Assembly (NCBI RefSeq): GCF_000220395.1
Contig: NW_004087041.1
Location: forward strand, 1 to 64,000
Source of the DNA: Ichthyophthirius multifiliis
Taxonomy: Eukaryota; Ciliophora; Oligohymenophorea; Hymenostomatida
Reading direction: 5' to 3'
Length of the DNA: 64,000 nt
The position numbers and the translations under genes were made by a program. The notes beneath the pieces were generated by a model. The model saw only the letters and a list, made by a program, of their open reading frames with translations. It was not told where the DNA came from and ran no database searches. Position 1 is the stretch's first letter, and every line of letters begins with the position of its first letter. Below, piece by piece: positions 1-13,324 of this stretch.

Positions 1-771
1 CTTTATTATATATCATATTTTTTTAAAAGAATAATTTAAAAACATAAGCAGAAAAATTTGTATTAATTATAATTGAAATATGAGGTAAATAATTTATTAA
101 ATTATATAAAATTAATAATTAATAATATTATAATAGAATAATCTAAACTTTTTATAAAATATATGAGTAAATAATGATAAAAAGTAACCATTATATTATT
201 AATCTTTATTTATATTATATTATTTTTATGAATTTTATTTTTTATGACAAAAAAAAATTAATTTAAAAATCGAATATATTTATATTATAAATATTATATA
301 ATTGTATTAAAATACTGATTTTAAAATTAACTAAAAATAATAAAATTATATTAAAACCAAATAATAATGAGAATATTTTTTATAAATAAAAAATAAATAA
401 AAATGTTAATAAAAACAAATATAATTTTTTATAATTAAGAATCAAATTTTCTTTTTTTTAAGTGTAAGTAAATAAATAATTACTATGGAATTTAGTTTTT
501 CTTAAATTCATAATATGAGTATTATGAAAATTATATATATATATATAATTATATTATTTTAATAAATGAGTTATATTATCTTTAAGTCATAAATTAAATA
601 TTTAAATACAATATTAAAATATAAACGGATTTCGTTAATAGATTATATAAAATAAATAATGACAATAATTTAATTAATTATAATATATATGATTAATTTT
701 ATTCACAAATTTTTATATTGAATTTATATGGTTTTATAAATATATAAAAAATAACATTAGTTAAAAAATTT
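1..771. other. AT-rich spacer
   Basis: This stretch is nearly all A and T with short TA runs. I found no convincing reading frame in the ciliate code and no RNA gene. Confidence 0.6.
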
Positions 772-1641
772 TCAAATACTATATTTTCTTAGTAAAAAGT
801 TAAAAAGTAAAAGACAAAATAAAAAAATAAAAAAATCCTTAGAATATTATTGAATAAAAGACTTTTATTAATTAAAGCGTATTTTCTAAAGGACTTTATC
901 ATGAAAAGAAACTTATTTATTTTAACTATTATTAAGTAAGACCTCACTATTTAAATTTATTTACTTTTTTTATCTTTTTTTAACTTTTTTAGTTATTTTT
1001 TTAGTAATTTAAACTACTTTTTTATTTTTTTTAATAGATTTTTTTTTTTATTTTATCATTTTTGGAAAACCGCCCATTTTTATTTTTTAGATTAATATTT
1101 ATCCTTTTTGTTAACTTTTTTTATCGATTTTATTAAGCAAAATTTTGCTATCTTCAAATAAATCCCATAACTCTTCGAAATTTTGAGAATATGCTTTTGC
1201 CAAGTCAATATCTTAAATAAGTAACAAATTTTCGAAGTTTAATTTCGTCGCCGCTTTCGTCCAATTAAAGGATCCAGTACCCAATATTTTATCATCTATT
1301 ATGACATATTTATGGTGCATTTTTACGTGATTTTTATTATTTGTCCTTATTTCTATATCATTATTAGTAGCGCTTTGTAATGCAAAAGGAAAGCTATATT
1401 TTTATGAGTTTTATTATAAGTCGGTTATTATTCGGACTTTTATTTTATCATTTTTTACTTTTTCTAATATTTTTAGTGCTATTGATTGACTTGTCATACT
1501 ATAAACGCAAATTTTTAATTCTTTGTTAGCTTAATTTATAAAATTTAGAAGTTTTTGTTCGTTTTCTTAAGAAGGAAAAAATAAAATATGACTTGATTTT
1601 TTATTTTAAAGACCAAATATATTAAGAAAATAGTTCAACAT
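772..1641 (-). CDS. PLD6/Zucchini-type phospholipase D family endonuclease or cardiolipin hydrolase
   Basis: With TAA/TAG as Gln this reads as one uninterrupted frame of 289 residues from ATG at 1641 to TGA at 774-772. The N-terminal part carries the ILFFPS strand seen in PLD6, then a helix and the VRIITD strand. The single catalytic HKD motif follows as HHKYVIIDDKILGTGSFNWT (forward about 1242-1301), with the His-x-Lys, Asp and Gly-Ser-x-Asn residues all present. A closing FEELWDLF helix matches the end of the PLD6 fold. Family members have one HKD motif per chain and work as dimers, at the mitochondrial surface in animals, on piRNA precursors or cardiolipin. About 75 Lys/Gln-rich residues follow the domain, so the real C-terminus is less certain than the core. 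The substrate here is unknown. Confidence 0.85.
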
Positions 1642-2284
1642 TTTTATAATTTTATTTAAAAAATTTAAATATTTATTTACAATTTATAATATTTTTTTAT
1701 AATAAATACATATGAATGTATTTATTTATTTTTAATAAAAATTTAATATGAAAAATTTATATAAAATATTCTATTTTAAATATAATTTTTATAATATATT
1801 GTTTAAAATTTAGTGAAACTAAATTAATTTAAGTATTTGATAATAAAATAAATATAAAATTACAATTAAAAAATAATTTGAAGTTCTAATAAAATTAAAA
1901 TTTAAAGTTAATAATATAAAATGAAAATTTAATTATTAAAAAAGTTTTTTTTTATATATATATATATACTTAAAAATTAATTGATTTACATATAAAAATA
2001 CATAATTTATATTATAGAATAATTGATTTGGTCAATTTTTTTAAAAAATTTATATTTTCTAAAAAAATTATAAAAAAATATTTATTTTAATCATTTGAAA
2101 ATATCAACTAAATAATATTTTTTATAAAATATAAATAATATTTGTATTATATAAAAAAGAGGTATAAAAAATATAATAAAAAAAATACTTATATAAAGAA
2201 TATCATATAATTTATTAAATCTCCATAAATAAAAAAACACATAATTTTTTTAGAAATATTATTAAAAAAATAAATTTTATAAAA
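1642..2284. other. AT-rich divergent intergenic region
   Basis: This spacer lies between the divergently transcribed PLD6-like and helicase genes and so should contain both promoters. I see only A/T tracts and a short TA run near 1956-1967, and no recognisable motif. Confidence 0.5.
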
Positions 2285-5200
2285 ATGAATTAAGAAAATA
2301 CAAACTAAGAAAATAAAAATGAAACAGAAATATAAACATATACATAAAAAAATAAAAATATAAAAGACTTTTTAAAAAATCTATTTGAAGAATAATAAAA
2401 TTAAAATTAATAATAAGAAGAAGAATATCAAATAGAAATATTTAAAAAAAAAGAAAATTCATTATTAGAAAAATTGATAGAGGACAAAAATCAAGATATA
2501 ATAAAGTAAAAAGAATATCAAGAGCAAATATAATAATAATAGATAAAAAATTAGTAAGAAAAGTAAAAAGTTATTGAAAAATCATAAATAACATTAGTAG
2601 AATTATAGCAAAGATTTTAAGGTAAATACAATTAATAATAATAATAGTAATAAATTGTTAGTTAGAAATAATTATAAAATCCATATAATTTTAAATTTTG
2701 TAGTGAAAATATATTCTAAAAACAAAAAGAAATTAAATGTTAATAAGATTACGAAAAAGCTAGAAAGTTTGAAGAAAAAAGAATAAAAGAATAATAAAAA
2801 AAAGAAAAAAAGCTTTAATTATTGCAATTAGAATTACAAGAATAATAGAAATAAGAAATGGAGAATAAAAAAGAAAAGCTTTAAAGAATTTAATGCAAAG
2901 TTTCCTAATAAGATTATTTATAAAAATACTAAGAATTTAAAAATAAAATACTTTCCTCCTCATACTCTACAGATATATTAAATACAAATAAAATAATTGA
3001 AAATTAAGACATTTTTTAAAATGAAAATATATTTGAGAATGAAGAAGAAAGAAATAATATAAATTATTTGCTTTAATTTTTAATGAAATTTGATTATTCC
3101 TAAAAAGATTTAAAATATGAAAATATAAAAATTCCTGAAAAGTTTAAAAATTATAAAGAAATATTAATATATATATATATTTTAATAAAAAAAAAGGTTT
3201 TAAAATTGGAAAGAATATTATTCGAAATTCGAATATTTGTTTTTAATGGAGACTGCATCTAATTTTTAATAAATATATTAATAGTTTAAATAAAGTGAAA
3301 ATTATATAAATTATAATTAATGTTCAATAAAAATACAAAAATAACCTAAAAATGGTGTCTATTAATTTAATATTTATAAAATTTAAGATAAATAAAAAGA
3401 ATAAAGTAACTAAAAATTAGACGAAGACTATTATAGAATTAGTACTTTGAAAAATCATATTGTTTTAATTTCTAATATTCCTAATCCTGATTTAGGTTTG
3501 CTTCATAATGAAGGTTTTTTGACTTAAAAGGATTTTTTGTTTTTTGCTTTTGTTGATAGCAAATAATAATCCACTTTTTTAGCTGATATTGATGGTGTTT
3601 GTTTTTAAAAATAATTTTTGGACCAAAAAATTAATGTTTATGTTTTTACCTTTTGTAAAATGTCTACTTTTATTAAGTAATTTTATTTTATTTTTTTTAA
3701 TAAATATATACATTTTTATAAAGAGAATACCTTTCTATTAAAAATATGAAATATTGTGAATTAAAAGAATTTATCTATCAACCTTAACTTATTGTAGATA
3801 ATAAAACTCCGATATCAAACCCTTGTAAAAAATTAATGAATTTTTGGTTCTTTTATATTTAATAAATAATGTTTTAATTTTATTTATTAAATAAAATTTA
3901 ATTAAATATTAATTAAACATTTTAGACATATTTTTATTTTAAATAAAATAGAAATTTTATTCCCATTTTTTAATGAAATCAAAGATAAGTTTAATGAATC
4001 CTAATTTTAATCAATAAAAGAAATATGTCTAACATAATAAGGAATATGTATGATATAAGGACCAGTAATAAATAGTTATAAATAATATTTTTATAGAGAA
4101 AAATAAAAATAAAACAGCCAGGTACAGGAAAAACACATACTCTTTTAGGTTTATTGTCTTGTTTATATTATTATATAAAATAAAATTCCGAAACTTCAAG
4201 TTAGAAAATTATGGTATATAAAAAAAGATTAAAATATGTATTGAGTTTTTATATAATTTTAAGGTTTGTGCCCCTTCAAATTAAGCAATTGATGAAATTA
4301 TTTCAAGAATAATTTCATAAGGTTTATATGGAGAAGATAATGAATAATAATTTGTAAATGTTGTTAGAATCGGATCTGTTGATTATGTGTAAATAAAATT
4401 ATATATATTTATAAAATACATAAATATTAATAGACCAAATTAAAAAGTAAAATTGGCTTGCTTGGAATATTAAGTAGAATAAAGATTGGGTATATCAATA
4501 GAAAATTAAAATAAAAAATAAGAAGGAGGAACTTTACTTGATTATTAAATTGAGTTAGCTAGAATTAGTTAGGAAATAGAAGAAGAGAAGAAAAGGGAGA
4601 ATAATAAAGAGAAAATTAATTAATTATATTAAAATAAAAAATATGCTTAATATTAAATTTCAATGTTAAAAGTTGAAAGGGAAGCAAAAAAAGATTAAAT
4701 AAAAAACTTACTGATTAAATTTTATAATTATCAGATGTTTATTTTTATTTTATTTTTTTCAGTTTAAATAAATATAAAATAGATTATATGTTGTACTCTT
4801 GGAAGTTCTTAAAGTGAAAAATTAGAAATTATTAAAAATTAATTTGAACTTGTAATTGTAGATGAGGCAGCTTAAGTAAAATATTTTTAATTATTTTGAA
4901 TAAAAATATTATTTTTTAATCATAAAAAAAAAAATAACAACAAAAAGTGTACAGAACCAACTAATATTATACCTTTATTTTATTAACCGAAAAAAATAAT
5001 ACTTATTGGTTTACTTATTTTTTTTTTTTTAGAAAAAAAATAATAAATACTTATAATAATAATTTTATTATTTTTATAAAATAAAACAAAAATATAGGTG
5101 ATCCTAAATAATTACCAGCAACAACTTTTAATTCAAATAATAATATTAATAAATACAGTAGAAGTTTATTTGAAAGAATAATAGATAATGGAATTCAGCC

Positions 5201-5818
5201 ATATTTTTTAAATACTTAATATAGAATGCATCCTTTGATAAGTTAATTTCCTTCCTCAAAATTTTATAATAATAAGTAATATTCTTTTTTTTATTTGTAT
5301 TTTAAATATAAATTTAAAAATAAAAATACAAAAAGTTTAATAGATGCTTAAATAGTAAAAGAAAGAGATTTTCCTTATTATTTAAAAGGGTTAAAAGGGA
5401 TAAATAGCTAGTTTATTGATATTTCTTTTAGTAAAGAAAAAGCAATAAAAAAATCTTTCCAAAACGAAATAGAAGCAAATATAGCAATTAAAATATGTAG
5501 TTATATGTTAAAATAATAAGAAAATTAATAATATTCAATTGGGATAATAACACCTTATAAATAATAAGCAAAACTTATTAATTAAATTTTATAATTAAAT
5601 ATAAATTAATAATTACATAAATTTATTTAAATTAATACTATTGATTCTTTTTAAGGTTAAGAAAAAGATATAATAATTTTTAGTACTGTAAGAGTTTAAA
5701 ATAATAATGAAAATAAAGAAAAAGCTATTGGGTTATTATTAAATATTGATAATTTTAAAATAATAACATAAAAATTAAAAATTATAAATATATATAAATA
5801 TATATATATTTTAAAAAC

Positions 5819-5865
<47 letters not shown>

Positions 5866-6915
5866 TTCCTTCATAGTTTTTTATAAGATTTAAGAAGAAT
5901 GAATGTTGCTTTAACAAGAGCTAAATTTGCTTAAATTGTATTGGGAAATTCAGAAACTTTATATAGTAATTCTACATGGGGAAGTTTTGTCGATTATATG
6001 GTAAATTTTTTTATATATATCTATCTTATATATTCAGATTGAAAACAAAAAATATGGTAATTTGTATAATTAAGAATAACTGTTAGATATAGGAAAGTTA
6101 GTTTTTGATGGAACTTTAATATAATAAACAAAACAATATAAAAAAAAGCACAATAATAACATAAATAATACGAAATAAAAGTAAATTATTGATAAATAAA
6201 ATTTATTAAGTAATGATGTATAAAAATAAGTAAATCAAGATATAAAATAAGTAAATTAAGAACAAAAATAATTAGAATAAGAAAATAATTAATTCATATA
6301 AGAAAACTAATAAAATAATAGTTAAGAAAATGAGGAGGAAGAAAATAATAATAATTAATCATTTAAAAAAACAGGAATCTCATTAAGAGAAGCAATAGAG
6401 AATTAAAACGAAATAAAAGGTTGCTAATAAAAATTTTAATAGCAATTATCTACTTTATTAAAAAATGGAGATTAAAATAATAATTTAAATTAAATTGATG
6501 ATGATTCTGATCCTATTTTAAAACTATTAATGGCTAAAAAAACAAATATATATGAATAATAAAAGCATAATAATTTAAAATAATAATAATAATAATAATT
6601 AAGTTAGTAGAAAAATACATAAAATTAAAATTAAAGTAAAAGTAATATTAATAATGACTTGAAAAACATAAATGATAAAAACATAAAAGAAAAAATTAAA
6701 AAGAAAAAATTGAGAAATAAAAAAATTATAATGAAGATATTAAATAGTAGCAAACTAATAAAGTTTATAAAATTCAGATACAAAAATAAAATTTAAAAAA
6801 GAAAAAGAAAACGGATCAATAATTTAGATAAGGTTCGATATTGGATGAAATCTTAGATAAAAATAAAGAGGAAAATGAATAAAATAAAAATTAATTAAAA
6901 AAATTATTATTTTGA
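2285..6915 (+). CDS. Sen1/senataxin-type SF1 RNA-DNA helicase
   Basis: This is a large multi-exon gene. The first ~280 residues are Gln/Glu/Lys-rich and coiled-coil-like, followed by a beta-rich stretch typical of the region before the helicase core in this family. Core motifs occur in order: Q-motif-like FNESQ; IQGPPGTGKTHT (Walker A, split by intron 4065-4117); VCAPSNQAIDE (Ia, after intron 4214-4263); VDEAAQ (II, near 4858); GDPKQLPAT (III, near 5100); NTQYRMHP (IV, near 5215); IDSFQGQEKD (V, near 5645); and NVALTRAK (VI, near 5900). The order and the DEAAQ/ALTRAK spellings place it with Upf1/Sen1/SETX helicases, which unwind RNA-DNA hybrids in transcription termination and R-loop removal. 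Further introns include 3142-3196 and 4389-4433. The ~330-residue tail is Asn/Gln-rich. Near 6665-6690 the frame slips by one base in an A run, and the better frame then reaches TGA at 6913-6915. Sen1 versus another Upf1-like subfamily is not settled. Confidence 0.88.
5827..5859. repeat. (TA)n microsatellite inside a helicase intron
   Basis: An uninterrupted TA dinucleotide run of about 33 nt, directly followed by a T tract, lies in the intron just before the motif VI exon of the Sen1-like gene. Confidence 0.85.
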
Positions 6916-7212
6916 ATATATAAAACCTATCATATTTAAATAATATAGATTATATTGTTAAAATATAATTTAAACATTAATTATTTATTAAAATTATTTA
7001 ATATAATATAGATTAAAAATATCCTTTATAAAAACAAAAAAATATTAATTTTTTTTTGATATATATAAATTTCTTTATAGATATGATTTATTTTATTTGT
7101 AAAAATAATTAAAAAATTATCAAAAAATTCTTTTGAAATATTTTTCCAACAAAAGCATTTATCATAAAATATAATTTAAATTTATAAAAAAATTATATAA
7201 AAAATATTATAA

Positions 7213-10020
7213 ATGGATTATTAAAACGATATAAATACATAAGATGCAAAGTAATAATATTTATATACGGAAATCATTGAATAAGGATACAATCCAGATG
7301 ATTTTATGAACTTTTTAAGATAAAATAATTCCGATGGTTTAAATATTGATAGTATCTCTTTTAAATAATTAGAAGAAGTAAAAAAAACTAAAAATATAGA
7401 TAAAATTTAAAATATAAAAAAGATTGTTTATAATTATAAATAATATAATAATTAAAACCAAACAAATCAAGAAAAAAACATAAAATTTTAAATAAATAAA
7501 ATAACACATGACCTAGAATGCACTTAATTAGATTAAAAATACACAAAAAAATATATTGATAAAGAAATAGAAGAAAATAATGAAAAATAATTAGGTAGGT
7601 TTTTTTATTTAAAAAAAATAGATTTAACATAAAATATAAAAATAAATAGAAATTAAACTATAATAAGATAACGATTTTTAAATTTAAGATTAGAATAAAT
7701 GCAAGGAAGAAAGCTAAGAGGAATAATAATAAATATTTTTAAGCATGGTAAAAGCAAATTATTAAAAAAAATATGTATATATATATGTTTTTTTCTCTTT
7801 TATTAGGAAAAATTTGGAGTTACCTAATATGGTTATAATAAGTAAATTTAATGTATTTAATAAATACCTTTAATTCATTTTTATACTAAAGTTAAAGTTG
7901 ATGTAACTGAGTAATTTTTTATATATATATTTATTTATTTTTATATATATTAATTTGCATTTCTTATATATTATAATATAAGACCAGAAAAAAGATCTGG
8001 TGGTTACTTTGGATTAACTTCAGGATATTTAACATATAAAATAGTAATAAAACCTCATAATTGGGAAGTAAGAAGGAAAAATTAAGATTTTAATACAATA
8101 AGGGATATTTTATAAAGAATTTATCCGGGAAAAATTGTAAAATATATTAGTTTTTATTTTATTTTTAAAAATTATATTAATACAAAGTTACCTCCTTTAA
8201 AAAATAAAAGATCAATAAATAGTGATAAAGTAGGAATAGATAAATAAATGAAATATCTATAAATGTTTATTTTGGATTTAAATTAAGATGAAGAATTATG
8301 GAGTAATGAATATTTAATTAGCTTTTTAAGCGAAAATAATTTACAAAAATTTGAAGATAAAATGAAAGAAGCTGAAAAAATTCAAATCAATAGGAATTTG
8401 AAAAAATATACTTCCATAAATGGATATTTAAATCTTTTAATTTCGAATTCTTCTTATATATTTGCAGAAGAATCGTATAAATTTTTAAACTAAGCATAAT
8501 TAATATATTAAAAGTAATTACTTTTTATTTTTATAAAAACAAAAATTTATTCAGACTTAAAGTCTAATCTAAATAATTAAAAGAAGATTTTGATAAAATA
8601 TCTACTACTATGTTTAATATGGGAACACTTTTTGATTAGTTATTTAAAAGTTTTAATGATTTTGATTAAAAATTATTAGAAAAATAAGTATTATTTTATT
8701 TTATTTTATTTATATTTTTAATGAAAAAAATAAAATAAAAACATACATAGCCTTAAAATTAAAAACTGAAAGATAGTTATCTTTTTTTTAATAATTTAAT
8801 GATGACATGGGGAAATATGATGACTTCTTAAATAAAATTCATAAACGAAAGTATGTGTAAACTTTTCAAATATGGTGAAAAAGAACTTGATTCAGTTAAA
8901 ATATTTACAAGTAATTTTAAGAAGATGAAAATGCTTATTTTAGATACAAATAAAAGTTAAATGTAAAAAAAGAAAAACTTTTTGCTTTAGGTATTTTTTT
9001 ATTTATTTTTAATTTTTTAAACTTTTTTATATAGGAGATATTTCAAAATGGGAAATTGCACATAATATTACTTATTAACCTGAAAAGATCTTAAATAATA
9101 AAAATGATGCATTTAGAGTTATGTGTACAAAGGTATTTTCAAATTCTATTTATTTTCCAAAAATATATATTATTATATTTTAAAGGAAACAATATATGAA
9201 AATCATTTAAAAGATTAATTCGGATATATATAATATATGCTTAATAATTAGGTAGATAAATACTTCCAAAAATCATATAAAGATTATTAATATTTTTTCG
9301 AAACTTTTAGTAGATCATAAGTTAAAAATTTAGAAGATGTAAATAACTTAATTTTTTTTTTTATTATTATTATTATTTTTATAAATAGCTTAATAGCTTT
9401 TGGAAAGAAATACAAAGCAGCTACTTAGAAAACTAATAAAATTAATAAGACTAATAGTCATATAAACAGAAAAAAAAATATTGAAAAATATAAAAAAATT
9501 ATTTAAAAATAAATAATATGTAAAATAACCAAAAATATAAAAAATTACAAAAAATATATTTAAAAAAAAGTTTTTTTTAATAAAAAAATACATATATTAT
9601 TAAATTTTTAAACAAAAATATAATATTCTCCTAAATCAATAATTAATTAACACAAGAAAAAATTAAATAAATTAGAATAAAAAGAAAAATAGAAAAAATA
9701 AAATGGCTACCAGACATAAAGAGGCTTTAAAATAAAATTGTGAAGATATAAAAATTATAAAAAACTATTATTTAAACTTCAAAAGATTTTAAAATTTAAT
9801 AAAAAACTTCGGATAAATAAAAATAATTTAAAAATAAAATAAAAAGTAAAAAATTGTAATAAATTATATTAATAATTTTCAAAAATAAAATACTTGTAAA
9901 TACAATTATTCATATTTCTATAATATTAGATTAAAAATATATAAAAATGAATAAATTTATAATTATATAAATTATTAAATCTAATAAATTATGCTTTTTA
10001 TTGTCAAAAAAAATTAATGA
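7213..10020 (+). CDS. PX-BAR sorting nexin
   Basis: This multi-exon gene starts at ATG 7213, about 300 nt after the helicase. The N-terminus is acidic and helical and ends in a long Asn/Gln/Lys linker. A PX domain follows, with a conserved basic patch and the strand WEVRRKNQDFNTI at about 8061-8100. After an intron comes LPPLKNK, the proline-containing phosphoinositide-binding loop. The rest is long amphipathic helix with landmarks of a sorting-nexin BAR domain: MFNMGTLFDQL, a Trp-containing helix near 8805, KYGEKELDSVK near 8870, WEIAHN near 9050 and HKEALKQNCEDI near 9720. Family members bind PI3P-containing endosomes and tubulate them during retrieval traffic. The final exon ends at TGA 10018-10020. 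Several introns are visible, such as one ending just before PEKRSGG near 7982. The subfamily cannot be assigned. Confidence 0.75.
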
Positions 10021-10236
10021 AAAATAAAATAGAAAATTAATTAAAATAAAAGAGAATTTTTTTAGGGAAAAAATAATATAATTTCAATTAAATTTTGATT
10101 TTTTGGAAATTATTTATTTTATTTTTTAATTTATGAAAAATTAAACTAATTTTAATTAAGTAAAATAAACAAAACAAAATACTATTTTAAATATTAAAAT
10201 CAATAAAGATAATTTTATAATAAAATATATATATAT

Positions 10237-10278
<42 letters not shown>

Positions 10279-10733
10279 TATAATATTAATATTAAATATA
10301 CAATTAAAAGATAAAAATATAGAAATAAAATAAAGAATTTAAAATGTAAATTTATTTTATTATAAAATTAAGTTTTTATATTTTTTTATAACATTTTAGA
10401 ATAAATTTATTTTGTTTATTTTAATTGTTTTTTTAAAATATTTTTTTTTATATAAAATTATAATTGTTTTGTAAAAATATTTAATGTTTATATATTTAGA
10501 TTAATAATGCTTTTTAGTTATAATTAAAATTAAACTTTTATTTTAAATATAATAATAAAATTAAATTATAAAGATTTATATAATATTTTTATTTTAATAT
10601 ATACTATTATATATAATTTATATAAAAAAATATTCAAATAAAGAGAAGTTTTTTATTTAATAAAACATATAAAAGACTTCAAATAGATAAAAAAAAATAA
10701 TAATAAAAAGTAATTAGTTAATTAAAAAATAAA
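10021..10733. other. AT-rich spacer with (TA)n run
   Basis: No coding signal was found. A TA run of about 36 nt occupies 10240-10275, preceded by a shorter one near 10225. Confidence 0.6.
10240..10275. repeat. (TA)n microsatellite
   Basis: Pure TA dinucleotide repeat in the spacer before the Pumilio gene. Confidence 0.85.
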
Positions 10734-12740
10734 ATGTAAAACATTTAAAAAGATGAGCGATACACAAGCTCAATTGAAGAAGAAGATAAATTAATAATGG
10801 ACGGTATTTTAGATGGTAAAATATAAATTAAACTAATATTTTTTTTTTTTTTTAATAAAAATAATTTTTCAAATTATGTTTTGATTAAAATATAATATTT
10901 ATTTTTTTAGAAGATGATTTTACATAATTAAGAAATAATAATAACAAACAGACACCTTAAATATTAGAAATAGATAATTATTAAAATTTATTCTCTTATG
11001 ATTAAAATTATGCTAATTTCTGTAATAAGTAGTAAAGTTACTAAAAATAATAATTATAATGGGATTAAAATAATATTGATGTTACTTAACTTTTAGACTC
11101 TGTGAATATAAATTCAAATGAAACTTATTATGAAAATGGAAACAATGAATAAAACTTTTATAATGATATCTTATATTTATAAATTAATTAGAATTTATAT
11201 GACTAAGGGTAATTAATATTTTAAAATAAAAAATTGACAAAAAAAAAAGAATTTTAATAAAATATAATTAAAAAATTAATTTTTATTTAATAATTTTTTT
11301 TCAAAAAAAAAAAATTAAAATAATTTTATTATTTTTTAAAAAAAAATCAAAATAATTTAATATTTTTTTTTTTAAAAAAAAAATAATTTTATATTCTTTA
11401 TATACTATTTTTTATTTTTTTATAATAAAATTTAAAGATTAAAAGAAAAAAACTATATTGAATAATTTCCTGATTTCTCTTAAAATTAATTCTATTAAAA
11501 TATTACAAACACTAAAAATAATTTTAACTTTTAAAATCGCAAAAAGGATTCACAAAATTTTATTGTTTTTACCCCATCGAATTGCTAAAAGATAATATAT
11601 TAAGACCTAATCTAATCATGTAAAGATTAAAATAGCTCAAGATTAATTCAAAAATAGTTCGAACTATCATCTGATGAAGAAAAAGAAATTATTTTTTAAT
11701 AAATCCTTCCTGTAGCTTATGATTTAATGAAAGATTAATTTGGAAATTATGTAATTCAAAAATTTTTTGAAAAAGGTATAAATAAAATATACTCTTTAAT
11801 TATTTTTTTATTTACAATAAAAAAAAAGGAAGCATATAACATAAAAATATGTTGTTCTTAGTTTTAAAAGGAAAAATGGGAGATTTATCTTTACATACTT
11901 ATGGATGTAGAGTTGTTTAGAAGGCAATCGAAGAATTAAAAGATTTTCCAGAATTACAAGAAGAATTATTGTAAGAATTAAATAATAAAATTATGATTTG
12001 TATTTAAGATTAACATGGAAATCATGTTATTTAAAAATGTTTTGAAAGTATTAATTCTTAAAAATTGTGTTTTATTATTACAGAAGTTATTCAAAATGTA
12101 CTATTTTTTATTATTATTAAAATTTACATATAAAGATTGATACTTTAGCTTTTCATCCTTATGGCTGTAGAGTTATTTAGAAAATTTTAGAGTTTTGTTA
12201 ACCTAATGAAGTATATAATTTGATTTATATTATTTATTTATTTGTTTTTTAAAAAAAGACAAGTAAAATTTATGAAAATTTGTTAATAAATTTAATTAAC
12301 TTATGCAAATGCTAATATGGGAACTATATCATTTAATACATAATTGAAAAAAAGCCTGGATACAATAGAGACAATATTTTAAATGTTGTAAAATAGAATT
12401 TCGTTTAACTATCATTGAATAAATTTGCCTCTAATGTTACTGAAAAATCGCTTTTTAATTCTAATGATGATTACAAAATGGGTGTTTTGGAAGTTTTATT
12501 TAATTAATTATCAAATAATTACTTAGAGTATTATAATAATATTTTTATTTTTTTAAATTATAATAAAATATAAGTACTGGGTTTATTAAACTTACTAAAA
12601 ATGCTTTTGGGAATTATGTAATTTAAAAATTTTATGAAAGATCAAATTTTTAAGTTTAAAAGAGAATTTGTGAATATTTGTTTTAAAATGACGATATTTA
12701 CAATGATATTATTTCTAATAATTATGGTATTGCTGTTTTT

Positions 12741-12812
<72 letters not shown>

Positions 12813-12998
12813 TTTAAAAATAAATAAATAGGAAAACATGTTATTAGTTAAATTGAAAAAAGTAGAGTTGATTAAAACCAAAATAAACAAAATTTCAATT
12901 AAGGAATTTAAGTAAAATAATAGATTGAGAATAATTTAATTTTTAACAATAAAATTACCAAAAGTATTTCTCAAAAAAGAAAAAATAATTGTTAATGA
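10734..12998 (+). CDS. Pumilio/PUF-family RNA-binding protein
   Basis: The N-terminal exons (ATG 10734) encode an acidic, Asn/Gln-rich region of about 200 residues. The C-terminal half is a Pumilio homology domain. All eight helical repeats can be recognised from their RNA-contact segments, among them SSRLIQKQFE, FGNYVIQKFFEK, YGCRVVQKAIE, HGNHVIQKCFE, YGCRVIQKILE, YGNYIIQYIIE, FASNVTEKSLF and FGNYVIQKFYE. The domain closes with YGKHVISQIEK, the usual ending. PUF proteins bind 3' UTRs in a base-by-base code and repress or localise mRNAs. Exons are separated by short introns, and one (12727-12831) is a 105-nt intron made mostly of (TA)n. TGA is at 12996-12998. Confidence 0.93.
12744..12809. 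repeat. (TA)n microsatellite filling a Pumilio intron
   Basis: About 33 TA units form most of the intron 12727-12831, between the exons coding for NNY and GKHVISQIEK at the end of the PUF domain. Spliced frames join cleanly on either side. Confidence 0.9.
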
Positions 12999-13324
12999 TA
13001 ATGATAGTTTATTTATTTTTATTAGAAATAAATAAATCTATTAAAATATATGTTTATTATTTTTTTAATTTAATATAAAAGTTTTTATGTCCATATTTGT
13101 TTTTAGATTGTACATAACATTAAATATTTATATTTACTTTTTTTTTTTAAACAAAAAATAAAAAAATAATATATACTTTTTTAAAAAATTAATGTATATC
13201 GAAATATTTTTTTATAATTATTTATTTGATTTTATATTAAAATTAATAAATTTATTCGTTAAATTAATATTTTATTCATTTTCATTTATATTCAAAAATA
13301 AAATAATTATATTTTAAAAAAATA
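12999..13324. other. AT-rich spacer
   Basis: Short A/T-tract spacer between the Pumilio and cyclic-nucleotide-binding genes, with nothing recognisable in it. Confidence 0.6.

Noticed and set aside
12634-12890. Tyr-Ile repeat open frames on both strands
   Set aside because: They are translations of the intronic TA microsatellite and have no independent support.
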